In this document: in pieces, positions 1 to 9,885 of the stretch
Layout of the letters: every line of letters starts with the position of its first letter
How positions within the stretch are numbered: the stretch's first letter is position 1
DNA from: Melastoma dodecandrum
Lineage: Eukaryota; Streptophyta; Magnoliopsida; Myrtales; Melastomataceae
Length of the DNA stretch: 64,000 nucleotides
Direction of reading: 5' to 3'
Assembly (NCBI GenBank): GCA_029817715.1
Contig: JARUPY010000564.1
Coordinates: 124,001 to 188,000 of the forward strand
Made by a program: the position numbers and the translations under genes
Notes under the pieces: generated by a model
The model's database searches: none
What the model was told of the DNA's origin: nothing
What the model saw: the letters and a program-made list of their open reading frames with translations, nothing else

Positions 1-1801
1 CAATCGATCAAGAGGAATCCCTTGAGGATGTCTGGCAAGCTTGGTTTGATGGATCCTCGGCGAAATCCGGCGTAGGCATAGGCCTCCACATACTTTCGCC
101 ACTAGGAAAGGACGTTCGCCTAGCATATCGTTTGTCGGCGACTCATACAAACAATGCGACTGAGTATGAAGCGTTGATCACGCTCTTGAAGGAATTATTA
201 GCCTTGGGAGCCAGGAAAGCCAGAGTAATGGGAGACTCTCAACTGATTATTAACCAGATGAATGGCGACTCTCTATGTCAAGAGAAACTCGCACCCTATC
301 ATCAAGTCGCTCGAAGGCTAGTCGAGCGGTTCGAAGCAATTACTTTCCTCTTTGTAGGCCGGGAGGAAAACACCATCGCTAACGACTTAGCTCAAGAAGC
401 TTCGGGATACAAGGCTAGAGGAAGAAACGATTGTGTCCCCGAAATAGCTTCTCATTTAGTCCCACAAAGCGATTTGTTCGCATTAGACATAATGACAAGC
501 GATAAGGATTGGAGGAGGCCAATCATCGACTTCCTCTCCGACCCAACACAAAAGGCGAGCCAAAGAATCAAGACTCAGGCTTTGTCGTACACCCTTATAG
601 ATGGGGTACTTTACAGAAAGACCAAAGAAGGAGTCCTACTAAGGTGCGTCGACTTAGACGAAGCGACCCCAATTATGTTGGAGACTCACCAGGGTTTATG
701 CGGGTCTCACCAATCTGGCACCAAAATGTCTTGGACTATCCAAAGACATGGTTTTTACTGGCCATCAATGCTAAAGAACTGCATAGAAATGGCTAGGGGA
801 TGCCAAGAGTGTCAAAAACATGCTCCGGTGACAAGGGCCCAGCGTCCGACTTAGTCTCAGTCGTCAAGCCTTGGCCATTTAGGTCTTGGGCTTTAGATAT
901 AATCGGGGAAATCCATTCGCACTCAAGTAAAGGTGACGCCTATATTCTAGTCGCCACCGATTATTTTACTAAATGGGTCGAGGCTCAGGTATATAAGAAG
1001 ATCGATCACAAAGAAGTGATCGATTTTCTTAAATCATCTATCATCTATAGATTTGGAATTCCCCAGAATATTGTAGTAGACAATGGCACCGCTTTCAATA
1101 ATGAGAAAATGCGAGAATTCGCTACGGAGTTCGGTTTCTCGATCACCAACTCAACACCTTATTATCCTCAGGCGAATGGACAGGCTGAAGCTACCAATAA
1201 ACTCATAAAGAACAATATTCAGAAAATGGTTGGCGCAAATCCAAGAGAATGGCACCAACTATTACAAGACACTTTGTAGGCTTTAAGAGTTACTAAAAGA
1301 GAAAGCACAGGGGAAACCCCTTTTTCACTAGTATATGGGCAAGACGCCGTCCTACCTATTGAGGTTCGATACAAGTCGCTCAGGGTGACTCACCCTGATT
1401 TACAAGACGAGGCAATGTACCTCGCTTTGGACGAATTAGAGAAGAAGCGACTTGATGTAATAGACCGACTCGAGGTCCATAAACAAAGGATTGCTAGGCA
1501 TTATAACAAAAAGGTTGTCCATAAGCACTTTAAAGTGGGCGACTTAGTTTGGAAGATGGTGCTACCCCTTAAATCGAAAGACCAAATTTTGGGTAAATGG
1601 TCCCCTAATTGGGAAGGTCCACATGAGGTATGTGAAACATACTCATCTAATAGCTATAGGCTTATGACGAGAAGTGGGGTCAGACATCCATTTAAGGTTA
1701 ATGGTAAATATCTCAAACCCTATCGCGCGACTATTTGGGAAGCTCACCATAAAATCCTAAGACAAAGGACTCCGTTAATTTGGGAAACGCTTAATTCCTA
1801 A
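1..1801 (+). pseudogene. Ty3/gypsy pol 3' part: RNase H and integrase, broken
   Basis: This is the 3' half of a retrotransposon polyprotein that enters from the left edge. RNase H is read from nt 3 with its acidic residues in FDGSS, TEYEAL and GDSQ. It is followed by a second RNase H-like stretch and the integrase HHCC zinc finger (the two Cys are in CQECQ, near nt 805-820). The frame shifts at about 835-850. In the new frame the integrase core shows the DDE residues in ATDYFTKW, VDNGTAF and NGQAEATNK, then an in-frame TAG at 1277-1279 where the family has Trp. The reading resumes to 1801 with the C-terminal GPY/F-type module (KVGDLVWK, NWEGPHEV). One frameshift plus one nonsense codon make it non-functional. 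The order RNase H then integrase, with no chromodomain seen, fits the TAT/Ogre side of Ty3/gypsy. Confidence 0.9.
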
Positions 1802-1932
1802 GAAATCACGCTAGGCTTCAGTAACGCTGTCTGGAAGAATGAGTCGAGCGTAGTGGGCAAGAATTCATTTGGGACACAAGGAACTTGGTTTATTCAGTAA
1901 AACAAAAACAATGGAATAACATTGTTCTTTGG

Positions 1933-4900
1933 TTACGAATCTAATCTCCATAACCCGCCAACTTCTTTGAAATCGAGGACAAGGGATTTACGAGTTCGTC
2001 GCTTCGCGTTCACCTTGTTTCGCTGGGCATAAAGGTCGACGACCTTTTCCCTATCCTTCTCAGCATTGGCCTCCAGCTCCTCGATTTCTTGGGTGTTGAT
2101 TGACGCAAGCTGCCGAGTCAGGTCATTCTTGAGGTTCGTGTAGAACTCTATCTGTCTCTCTGCCTCGGTCAGCTTCTCTTGCACGTCGACCAAACGTTGG
2201 CGAGCGTCCTGTGCAGCTTTAGAGGCCTGCCCTCGAGCTTCATTGATCGACTGAATCTTCAAGTCAGTCGAGTCCAAGGTGAGCAGGTCGGCGTAGTAAT
2301 CCCTCCAACGGGTCCAGTACGTCGACCTGAAGCTCTTGCAGGCCCCCAATATTTCGTCAGTAACCCGAGGGGATGTCTCGATCCTCTTTAACAGCTTCTG
2401 CATCCTCCTAAATTCGTTGACGCTTAAGGGGTCGATGAGCAGAAGTTGGCAGAGTTCTTCGATATCTTCGTGAAGCTTCACCCACGGGTCTTTGGTCGAC
2501 TTAGAAGTCGCCGCAGCAGGATCCTGAAGAATAAGAGGCAAAATGTTGTTGAACAATACCTTAAAAGAAAAAGGGTCAACGACCTCGTGCGATCGAGTAC
2601 TTACTTCTGGAGGCGATCTGTCCCCAGAGCTCTCATCCGAAGAAGAAGGAGGAGTGGGAATCTTCTGTCGACAAGCAGTCACCTTCACCCTCTTCGGACG
2701 AGCCTATAAGGAAAGATATAAATGCCTCAATCAAGATCGCAATAGTAATATTATGTTCTGTTTAAGAACACATACCATCCCTGGTGTAGGAGTTTGAACT
2801 GGAGAAGGAATAGTTTGGTCTTCCTCCTCCCGAGTCGACCGGGTCGATAATTCGACCGGGATCGTGACAGCCTGTTCTTCTTGAACCAAGGCCTCAGGGA
2901 TTTGCTGTTCCTAAAACAGAGTATGACGCAAAACCAAAAGTCTATATATGAACTAAGGTAAGGATGCACCAGCTGGGAGCTAAACTTACCTTGGCGATCG
3001 AAGCCTTTGAACTTTGGCCCAAGATGTGGGAGATAAGCTGGTGGTCATCCTTGTCTGGAGCCTCTCCCTAGACAATATGGTATGGGTCAGATATGAAAAC
3101 TCAAAACAAAAACTGGAGTCATCAAAGTCTTACCTCTGCGGCCGGTTGTTGTGGAGCGTCGATTACAGCAGAAGACACTGGCACCACAGCCGGTGCCTTG
3201 GTAGATGAGGTCACCGCTGAAGCGGTTGGCGACCTGGATGGGGTCGCCGCTGCAATATTTTGCGACCTCCGAGAGGAAGTCGCCACCTTCACCAGCCTCT
3301 TCCTCTGGGATAGAGGCATCTCCTCAAGATCTTCTTCTTCGGCCGCCTTGCGCTTTGGAGCGCTTTTAGATCGAGCCTTAGAGGGGTCACCTGCGGCTGT
3401 TTCCCTGGAGCTCGCGACTTTAGCCTTCCCCTTGCCAGTCGACTTGAGTCTGGAAGGAGCAGGAGCAAGGGGGGCTTTAGGCTTGGGTTTTCCAGGGGCC
3501 CGAGGAAGCGCTGATCCTGAGAAGGAGAAAGCTTATAATTAAATATTAAGAAACCAATACTTTTAGAGTAAAGCTAAGTCTTTACCTCTTGCTTTGATAT
3601 GCGCGTCATCTACATAAAAATCAGGCTCCTTGGAAACGTCCAAGAAGTGCATCAGGGCCCGCAGCTCTTCATAGGTAGTCGACCACAGCACAGTGAAGAA
3701 CTGTGTGGCGAAACAGGCAGAAGTATCATATGGGAATTCCATCTGGGAGAGCTGCGTCTTGTGATTGAGCAAGTTGAGGGTCTTCGAGTCGATCGACTTG
3801 CATACAATCCTTTTCGCCCGGTCCCCGTATAGGCCGCCGGCAGGGTCAGCAAGTGGAACTGCTACACTTTGGATAAACCCAAACTGCCTCGCGCACAGTT
3901 GAGGGTTATAGACTTCGAAGGTCAGGTAGCCGTCGAAGATAACAGGCAGATCTCTGCGGGTTAATACCCCATTCCAGAAGCCACGAGCAGCTTGAAGATC
4001 GATTTCCTGAGCAAGTGTCTTGCCGCCTGGAAAGGGTGCCCAGCTGCGTCGATCTACCCTGCCGAAGTCGACTATGTGCTTCATGTGGCCAGTGATCGAT
4101 GTCATAAGCCATTGATCCTTCCGCTGGCAGCACTGATCTAGGATGGTCTCCCCATAATAGGAGGATTCAAGGGGCGAAGAAGGACCCTTGAACCCGGTCA
4201 ATCCCGGCATCCACATGGCCGACCAGAGATGGACTAGCCAGAGCAACCCTCCTGCTGGATGTTTTGGAAATGGCTTGATTTGAGTCGTTGCTCTGTCCAG
4301 ATCATGGTAAAGAAGACCCAAGATGAAGGGGCCCCAGGAGATTTCTTCATTGGTCTCCCTCAGAAAATTGGCCACCGCATAAGAAGTGTGGCTAACCTTC
4401 TTCCCAGGGAAGCAATAAACAAACTTGATCAACCAGGTGCTGAGAAACTCGACCTCTTTCCGGGCGCCAAAACCTTCGGTCGACAACTTTTCATCTGACC
4501 TCTTGCCTGCTGAGGCCATTTTCAGGTGCCTGCTCACCACCTCCATGTACTGAAGGGCGCCCTTGGGATTAATATCACCTGCCTGAGAGTATTGTCGAAC
4601 AGGGAGGCCATTGACTTTGCACCTGGTCAAAATCTTCACATCTGCCAATGTAACAGACATAGGACCTTCCGGAAAATAGAAGCAGTTAACAGCAGAGTTC
4701 CAAAAAGGCAGCATGGCCGAACAAACCCTAGGGTCACAGTTCTTATCTGCCACGGACATCCTAAAGAATCTCAGAATCTTCTGAGTCCTAAACCTCTCTG
4801 TAAAATGCTCCTCCCACATCTCAAGCCAGTCTACCATCTCGGACTTAGAGGCAGAGGGAAAACACAGGAAGGATCCCTGACCTTCCCGGTTGAGGGGATC

Positions 4901-5044
4901 GACGAAGTCGGGATGGCAAATCGGGATGGGCTTCTCAGTGACGAGATAGTTCCCGGGAAAAGATGCTCCGGCAAGATAGGTCCGAGAGTGACGCCCGATC
5001 CCTGTTCCTCCACGACCGGAACGGGTCCGGTTGGCCCCGCACAC
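1933..5044 (-). CDS. Antisense retrotransposon gene: PMD-like domain, basic linker, coiled coil
   Basis: Five exons read on the minus strand: 5044-3586, 3516-3134, 3067-2990, 2910-2776, 2703-1933. All four introns are GT-AG, phases agree, and the joined frame has about 941 codons without a stop. Exon 1 (about 486 aa) resembles the plant mobile domain (PMD, aminotransferase-like) family; motifs include FYFPEGPMSVTLADVKILT and a later FEVYNPQLCARQFGF. Exon 2 is a basic Ala/Pro/Lys/Ser-rich linker with KRK-type nuclear-signal-like clusters. The last exon (257 codons) ends in a long Glu/Lys/Gln-rich predicted coiled coil. It lies tail-to-tail with pol, 132 bp away, and its 5' end faces the 3' LTR. 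A TATA-like TATATAA is at about 5214-5222. The exact start codon is uncertain, because another frame is open upstream to 5178. PMD genes carried by transposable elements are known; the role of this one is not. Confidence 0.7.
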
Positions 5045-5261
5045 AAATTATGGAACTCAAAACACTTAAAAGTTGACATCTTTTTAAGGATCGAAAGAGT
5101 TTTGAAGAGGGAGACGAAGAGTTTTCTGGGAAGCAAGGGTTTCTGTTTTCTTGAAGAAGATGGAGAAGTGTTGAGCAAGGAAGAAAAGTGCGGGAAAAGA
5201 GGGATGACTCTCCTTTATATAAGGCATGATTTCTGCTGAGTCGACACAGCCAACCCAGCAT

Positions 5262-5275
5262 AAAAGGGGGGCTTA
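5262..5275 (+). other. Polypurine tract of the left TAT-like element
   Basis: AAAAGGGGGGCTTA lies directly before TGTTGACATGG, the first bases of the 3' LTR. A G/A-rich tract at this place primes plus-strand DNA synthesis in LTR retrotransposons, and it fixes the 5' boundary of the LTR. Confidence 0.75.
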
Positions 5276-5370
5276 TGTTGACATGGCAAATAATTTTGGG
5301 CCTGAACTTAGAACAGAAACCCAGTAATCCTTCAAGTCATACTCCGAGTCGGCCCGAGATGCAGTCGTCA

Positions 5371-5465
5371 TTAGGTCGACTCATGACAAAGTCGATTAGG
5401 TCGACTCATGACGAAGTCAACTAGGTCGACTTATGAACGGAGTCAACTAGGTCGACTCACAACAA
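5371..5465 (+). repeat. 25-26 bp tandem repeats in LTR U3
   Basis: Four units begin with AGGTCGACT near 5373, 5399, 5424 and 5450, of the form GGTCGACTCATGACAAAGTC with small changes. They sit about 320-410 bp upstream of the LTR TATA box, where enhancer repeats of LTRs are usually found. A regulatory role is inference. Confidence 0.7.
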
Positions 5466-5910
5466 AGGAGTGTGGCGATCAAAGTCAACCAAGATGACTC
5501 AACAGTAGCTAGGCCTACTAGTGGGGTCAAAGTCGACGGAGCTTTGGATAAGTCGACCAAGTCGATCGTAGTCCGTACAGATCAGTCAAGTCGACGAGGT
5601 TAAAATAAATTTATTCATTTTCAATCACGTTTGTTAAAGATCGTAACTGATCTTAAATACCCAGGAACGTGATCCCATATATCAAGGGGGTTGTTGAGAC
5701 ACTCCCACGATATTAGGAATCACGATCTATAACACGATCTGCAAAACGATCTATCTGTTACGTGTTAATCACGTACAAGTCCTCTATAAATAGCAGAGGA
5801 ATTCTTCAAGATAAAGACACGACCATACACAGCCAAAACTCTGAAGTTTGTTCGTCAACCTTAGAAATTAGATGCCCTGACCCGGTTTATAGGTCAATTA
5901 CCCTTCCACC

Positions 5911-6126
5911 GACAGAGTGAGCTCGTAGGGCCTTTGCCGTCAATCCTCCGCCAGCGACACCACCGACGAAGTGAGCTCGTAGGGCCTTCGTCACAACTCT
6001 CCACCAGCGACCACCCCCGACGAAGCGAGCTTCCAAGGCCTTCGTCACGACCTTCCGCCAGCAACCACCATAGACGGAGCGAGCTTCCAAGGCCTTCGTC
6101 ACGCGTTCTCCGCCGCTACAAGATCC
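5911..6126 (+). repeat. 54-bp tandem repeats (four units) in LTR R/U5
   Basis: Units start at GAC(A/G) near 5911, 5965, 6019 and 6073 with a constant 54-bp period. Each holds a GAGCTCGTAGGGCCTT- or GAGCTTCCAAGGCCTT-type core followed by CGCCAGCGACCACC. The LTR at 17 kb has a comparable 52-53 bp array, and the smaller LTRs at 28-30 kb a 27-bp array. Confidence 0.8.
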
Positions 6127-6316
6127 CACATCGTCACCACCGTTTCCCTTTCTCCCTTTTAATGGCTGTAAGCCCTTTACTTTTAATTCTCTAAAGATTG
6201 TAAGACTTGCATTATTTCTGTATAAAGTTAGTGCATCTTCTTACTGGCGACCACAATACAACTACTGTGAGTCCATTGCCAAATATTTCCGACGTGATCC
6301 GTTCCGTGCGCGAACA

Positions 6317-6674
6317 ATTAGGAAATCGTGAAACCAGGAAGGGACGAGATGACCACCGTCGGAGCGAACAAGAATCATCTGTGGTGGTGTATAGTTGGGT
6401 CGAGATGAAACAGTCCGTCGTGGGTGAGTTAGATGCGAAGTCTTCGAATTGGGTGGATAGAATCTTATAATTGGATTTGGTAAATGAATAAACCAACGAG
6501 AAATTGAGGAGGAGTTGCTTCAACAAACAGATTCATTATTCCGTCTTTTTCATAACAAACAACTGAACAAGACAACGACATCACATCATCTTAATCGCCT
6601 TCCCATCCCAACTCCTTAATTCGAATTCCAGATCTTCCTCTTCCTAAAATCCAATCCCTCATTCTTCTTAAGAC
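6317..6674. promoter_or_regulatory. Promoter/5' UTR region of the RING gene
   Basis: 358 bp between the LTR end and the RING start codon. The part from about 6540 on is pyrimidine-rich, as in plant 5' leaders. No convincing TATA box was found. The LTR promoter at 5783 points this way and could read into the gene (inference). Confidence 0.4.
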
Positions 6675-7238
6675 ATGTCTACGGGGGAAACCATTCAGTC
6701 GAACGCAAATTCGCGAAACCACGACGGGTTCTTCATCCTCATCATTGAGTTCTACGTCAGCCGCTCGTATTTGCCTGGGGGGGACTACATCGGCGGCAGG
6801 TCAGCGACTACCTACAAGCAGTTCAGACAGAAATGCGACCATCTGGTCCTAGAGACAACCTCCTGGTCAACCATCTCGAGGATGCTGTCTCAGGTCGACG
6901 TGCCCTTCCACGCTCAGCCAGCAATGATAGCGAAGATCTCCGAGGCAGCCAGGGCAATATCGGCGAGAAACAGAGATCTCGAGATCGTCTCCCTGGTCAT
7001 ACGCATTACTTTGATTGAGCCAGGAAACAAGACGGCGATCAAATCGCTGGAAGCTGTCCAAGAAGATGGCAGCGGGGGCTCGGCGGAGGACAGCTGCGCT
7101 ATATGCATGGACAACATAGGGGCCGGTCCGCAGCAGGTTCGGACACCGTGCCAGCATGTTTATCACGGGGAATGCATTGCGGGGTGGCTAAAGCGAAGCA
7201 ACTCATGTCCCTTGTGTAGATTTCACCTTCCACAATAA
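6675..7238 (+). CDS. RING-H2 finger E3 ubiquitin ligase, single exon
   Basis: 187 aa, uninterrupted, no signal peptide or clear membrane segment. The C-terminus is a complete C3H2C3 RING-H2 finger: C141, C144, C159, H161, H164, C167, C178, C181, with the usual Ile after the first Cys and Trp171 before the last pair (CAICMDN; WLKRSNSCPLCRF). This finger binds two zinc ions and recruits an E2 ubiquitin-conjugating enzyme. The N-terminal 135 residues are not recognised, so the substrate is unknown. The layout (unique N-terminus, C-terminal RING-H2, no intron) matches the many small intronless plant RING-H2 genes. Confidence 0.85.
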   Translation: MSTGETIQSNANSRNHDGFFILIIEFYVSRSYLPGGDYIGGRSATTYKQFRQKCDHLVLETTSWSTISRMLSQVDVPFHAQPAMIAKISEAARAISARNRDLEIVSLVIRITLIEPGNKTAIKSLEAVQEDGSGGSAEDSCAICMDNIGAGPQQVRTPCQHVYHGECIAGWLKRSNSCPLCRFHLPQ

Positions 7239-7764
7239 TCACAAGAAAGAATTCATTTCATTGGGTCAGACATGGCCCAACTTGATGGGCCCACATCCCC
7301 TTTCCGGCCCAAACAAAAGCCCACCGACAACTCACCCCGGAATCTTTCCGTTAACCGAAAGCAACAAAAGGACGAGTATTCCGCCTTGCGGCTGTGGCCC
7401 ACGCCGTCCATTTCGAAATTTGAATTAGGAACAAACTTTCGTGAACTCCACGCTCGAATTCCGCCGTTATCAAAATCACACCGAATCCCGGGCCCACGTC
7501 GAACGTCACCGGGCTCCATCTAGCAGCCCACGTGTCGTTCCATGACTGGGAATTCCACGATATTACCTTACTCTTCGCCACACCGGAACGTCCCCGAGGG
7601 GGGTGTGGAGCGTTTTGGAATTCTTTTCCCGCCCAAAGACCAAAATTGACATCTTCTTACTTTTGTTCTATATTTAGGGATTGTTTTTTGCTCTGTTCTT
7701 CATCAAACCTGCGTCGGGATTTTGAATTTTGGGGATTATCGGTTGGCTGTATTTTAGAGGTGAT
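7239..7764. other. Spacer and 5' leader before the unrecognised gene
   Basis: The 3' flank of the RING gene and the presumed promoter of the next gene. Short open frames in it (for example 7272-7523) lack motifs and are not supported. No repeat was recognised. Confidence 0.4.
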
Positions 7765-9176
7765 ATGGAGAAGGCTGTTACTGAAGAAGGAACTGCGGCA
7801 GCGAGTTCTGCGTCGGCACCGGCACGACCAAAGTTGTTGAGGTATGCGCTGCGGTCGGGGATCAAGTCCAAGGAGGAGAAGCCCGAGCCTACGCCCTCTG
7901 TGATCCCTTCCGCTCCTCGGAGGTGATTTGATTTTACGGCGTTGGAGGTTTTTTTTTTTTATGGTTTGGCGGTTCTCAGACCGTGAGATTTCGGATTTTT
8001 GTTCAGTGTGAGAGGGAGATCGACTCCGACTGTCAGCAAGAGCATGGGGGTTCTTGATGTCTCCGCCAAGGAGAAATCTGTGAAGCCTCCTTCTCGGAGG
8101 ATGTCGATCCCTGCCAAGTCTGCTGTGAGTTCAGCGTCCAGGCCTGCTGGCAGTGTTACCCCTGTGCCGGAAGCGGGATCGAGGAGGTCGATGAGGAGCG
8201 ATGCTCAGCCGAGCAGGGATCTCGCCCGATCGTCCACCAGACAGAAGGCGCTTTTGTCCTCGACGACGTACTGGCTCTCCCAGGTCAAGATTTCCGAGTC
8301 AGCCGCTAAGCATCCGGTTTCGCTCGGGTTCTTCAAACTCGCTGTTGAGGCAGGATGCAAGGTGAGGGTATCAACTCTTAAGGGGGATATATATTGCTGG
8401 AACTGGAAGAGGGTTGATCGTTTTTTTGTTGATGATGATACGGTTAAATTTTATGCCATCAGCCTGCCGAGAAAATGCAAGAGGAACTTAGATCGTATGT
8501 TAAGAGACACAACCTCACTCATGCTAGTAGTGAGCTGATGTTGGAGGAGTTGTTTGAGTGCTACAATATCTCGGAGAGTCTCAAGCAGTTACAGATTGTT
8601 GAGCCTCCTTCGGATGTTATGGATGAGGCCATGAGATCCTCAATTGACGAGGATGCTCGGAGCTCTTCTTCTGTGGCTATGGCTAAGAAACTCAAGCCAA
8701 AATCACTGAACAGTGAGGTGGAATCTGGGAAGGAGGCCATCCCAAAGAAACCCACTTCCAGGGTCAGGGAAAGCGTTCAGGAAAATCAAGTGAAGGTGGC
8801 GAGGCCTGGTGGCGTCACGGGTGCTCGGAAGTCACAGAACAAGAGTGCGAAGCTAGTCAAGCAGGAAGTGGTCAAAGGAAAGGAGAAGCCGGACAGGAGA
8901 GGCAAGAAGCCTAATGTTGATGAAGGTGAACAATCATTGTGGGATTAGTTTTATCTGATTGAGAAATATGCATTGTGTTGAGAATGGGCACAACTCAGAT
9001 GATACTGCATTGTTACAGGTGAAGATGTGACCTTGGTTACTGGAAATGCCCGAGAGGACAAAGAAAACGTGGTGAGTTTGCTGTAAATGGCAGTTCATTT
9101 TCTGGGTAATGTACAAAATTTGAGCATATGAATCAATCTTCTGTTCATATGTGTGCAGGCGGTTTCTGCGGCCTAA
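7765..9176 (+). CDS. Plant protein of unknown function, five exons
   Basis: Exons 7765-7922, 8007-8361, 8463-8925, 9019-9071, 9159-9176 give 348 aa with consistent phases and GT-AG introns. The last exon encodes only five residues and the stop. The protein is basic and low-complexity at both ends (Ser/Arg/Lys/Ala-rich). A better ordered centre near residues 140-215 contains YWLSQVKISESAAKHPVS and continues across the exon 2/3 junction into MQEELRSYVKRHNL, likely helical. No catalytic motif, signal peptide or membrane segment is seen. The clean gene structure argues for a real gene. A nuclear or cytoskeletal role is possible from composition but is not shown. Confidence 0.7.
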
Positions 9177-9885
9177 GAATGGGACAAAGCCTTGTGATGG
9201 GTCCAGAAGTTTATCCTGGTATTCTGAGCTTGTCTTTCTTTTTGTATAGATTTATTTCCAGTTTGAACAAGGAGGTGTGTGCAGTCGTTGCTGGTGGTGG
9301 CAAGTGCAAAGTCTGAAATTGTCTTGTTTCTTTTTGTTGCCATGGGAATTTGCTGATTATACTGATAATGATTTCAACGAGGTTCTTGTTGTGAGTTAAT
9401 TGCAGTTACTATTTGTTTTATTAGATCCAAAGCCTTATTCTCCCAGCAATTTTGCACCCAATCAAGCAAATGGGATGAAATTGAGGATCAGAGCCAAAAA
9501 GGACAGCTTAGGTCATTAGAAAAAACAAACATAGCATGAAAGGGGGAGTTAGGTTTGGCTACACTAACCCAAAGTTTTAATTGTTAAATTAGAGAAATGA
9601 AATATTGAATTTCATGCACCATAAGGTACATTTATTTAGTTGCATAAGGCTGTTTTTTTAGGCTTCTCAATTAATGGAGGAGTTGGGTTCTGTCAACATT
9701 ACAGATCAGAAGATATTTTATGAAGTATAAAATAATAATAATAAAAAAACTTGGGATCGAGAAGATACTTGTGATTTCCTCTTTTTAATAATTTCTCGAC
9801 CGGATAAAGACAAGGAAAGTCCTCACTCTCCGTTCTGCCCAAACCGAGAACGGTAACAAGTATTTAGCAAAGTAATAGATAGCCC
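9177..9885. other. Spacer between the unknown gene and FOLK-like gene
   Basis: About 700 bp, AT-rich, holding the 3' UTR of the upstream gene and the promoter of the next. No coding sequence, LTR or RNA gene was recognised. Confidence 0.4.

Larger units (their letters stand above)
5276..6316 (+). repeat. 3' LTR of the left TAT-like element (family B), 1,041 bp
   Basis: Bounded by TGTT...AACA. The 5' edge follows the polypurine tract. The 3' edge is where similarity to the LTR at 16842-17694 stops (both end in GCGAACA). U3 carries tandem TCGAC-rich repeats; a TATA box (TCTATAAATAGC) lies at about 5783-5792; R/U5 carries four 54-bp repeats. A TGGCGACCAC motif like the tRNA-Arg primer site lies inside the LTR at 6245-6254, about 62 bp before its end. 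Sequence after 6316 (ATTAG) would be the target duplication, but its partner is outside the window. Confidence 0.8.

Noticed and set aside
2591..2612. A possible 21-bp intron (GTAAGT...CACGAG) in the last exon of the left antisense gene
   Set aside because: Far below plant minimum intron size, and the frame is open through it.
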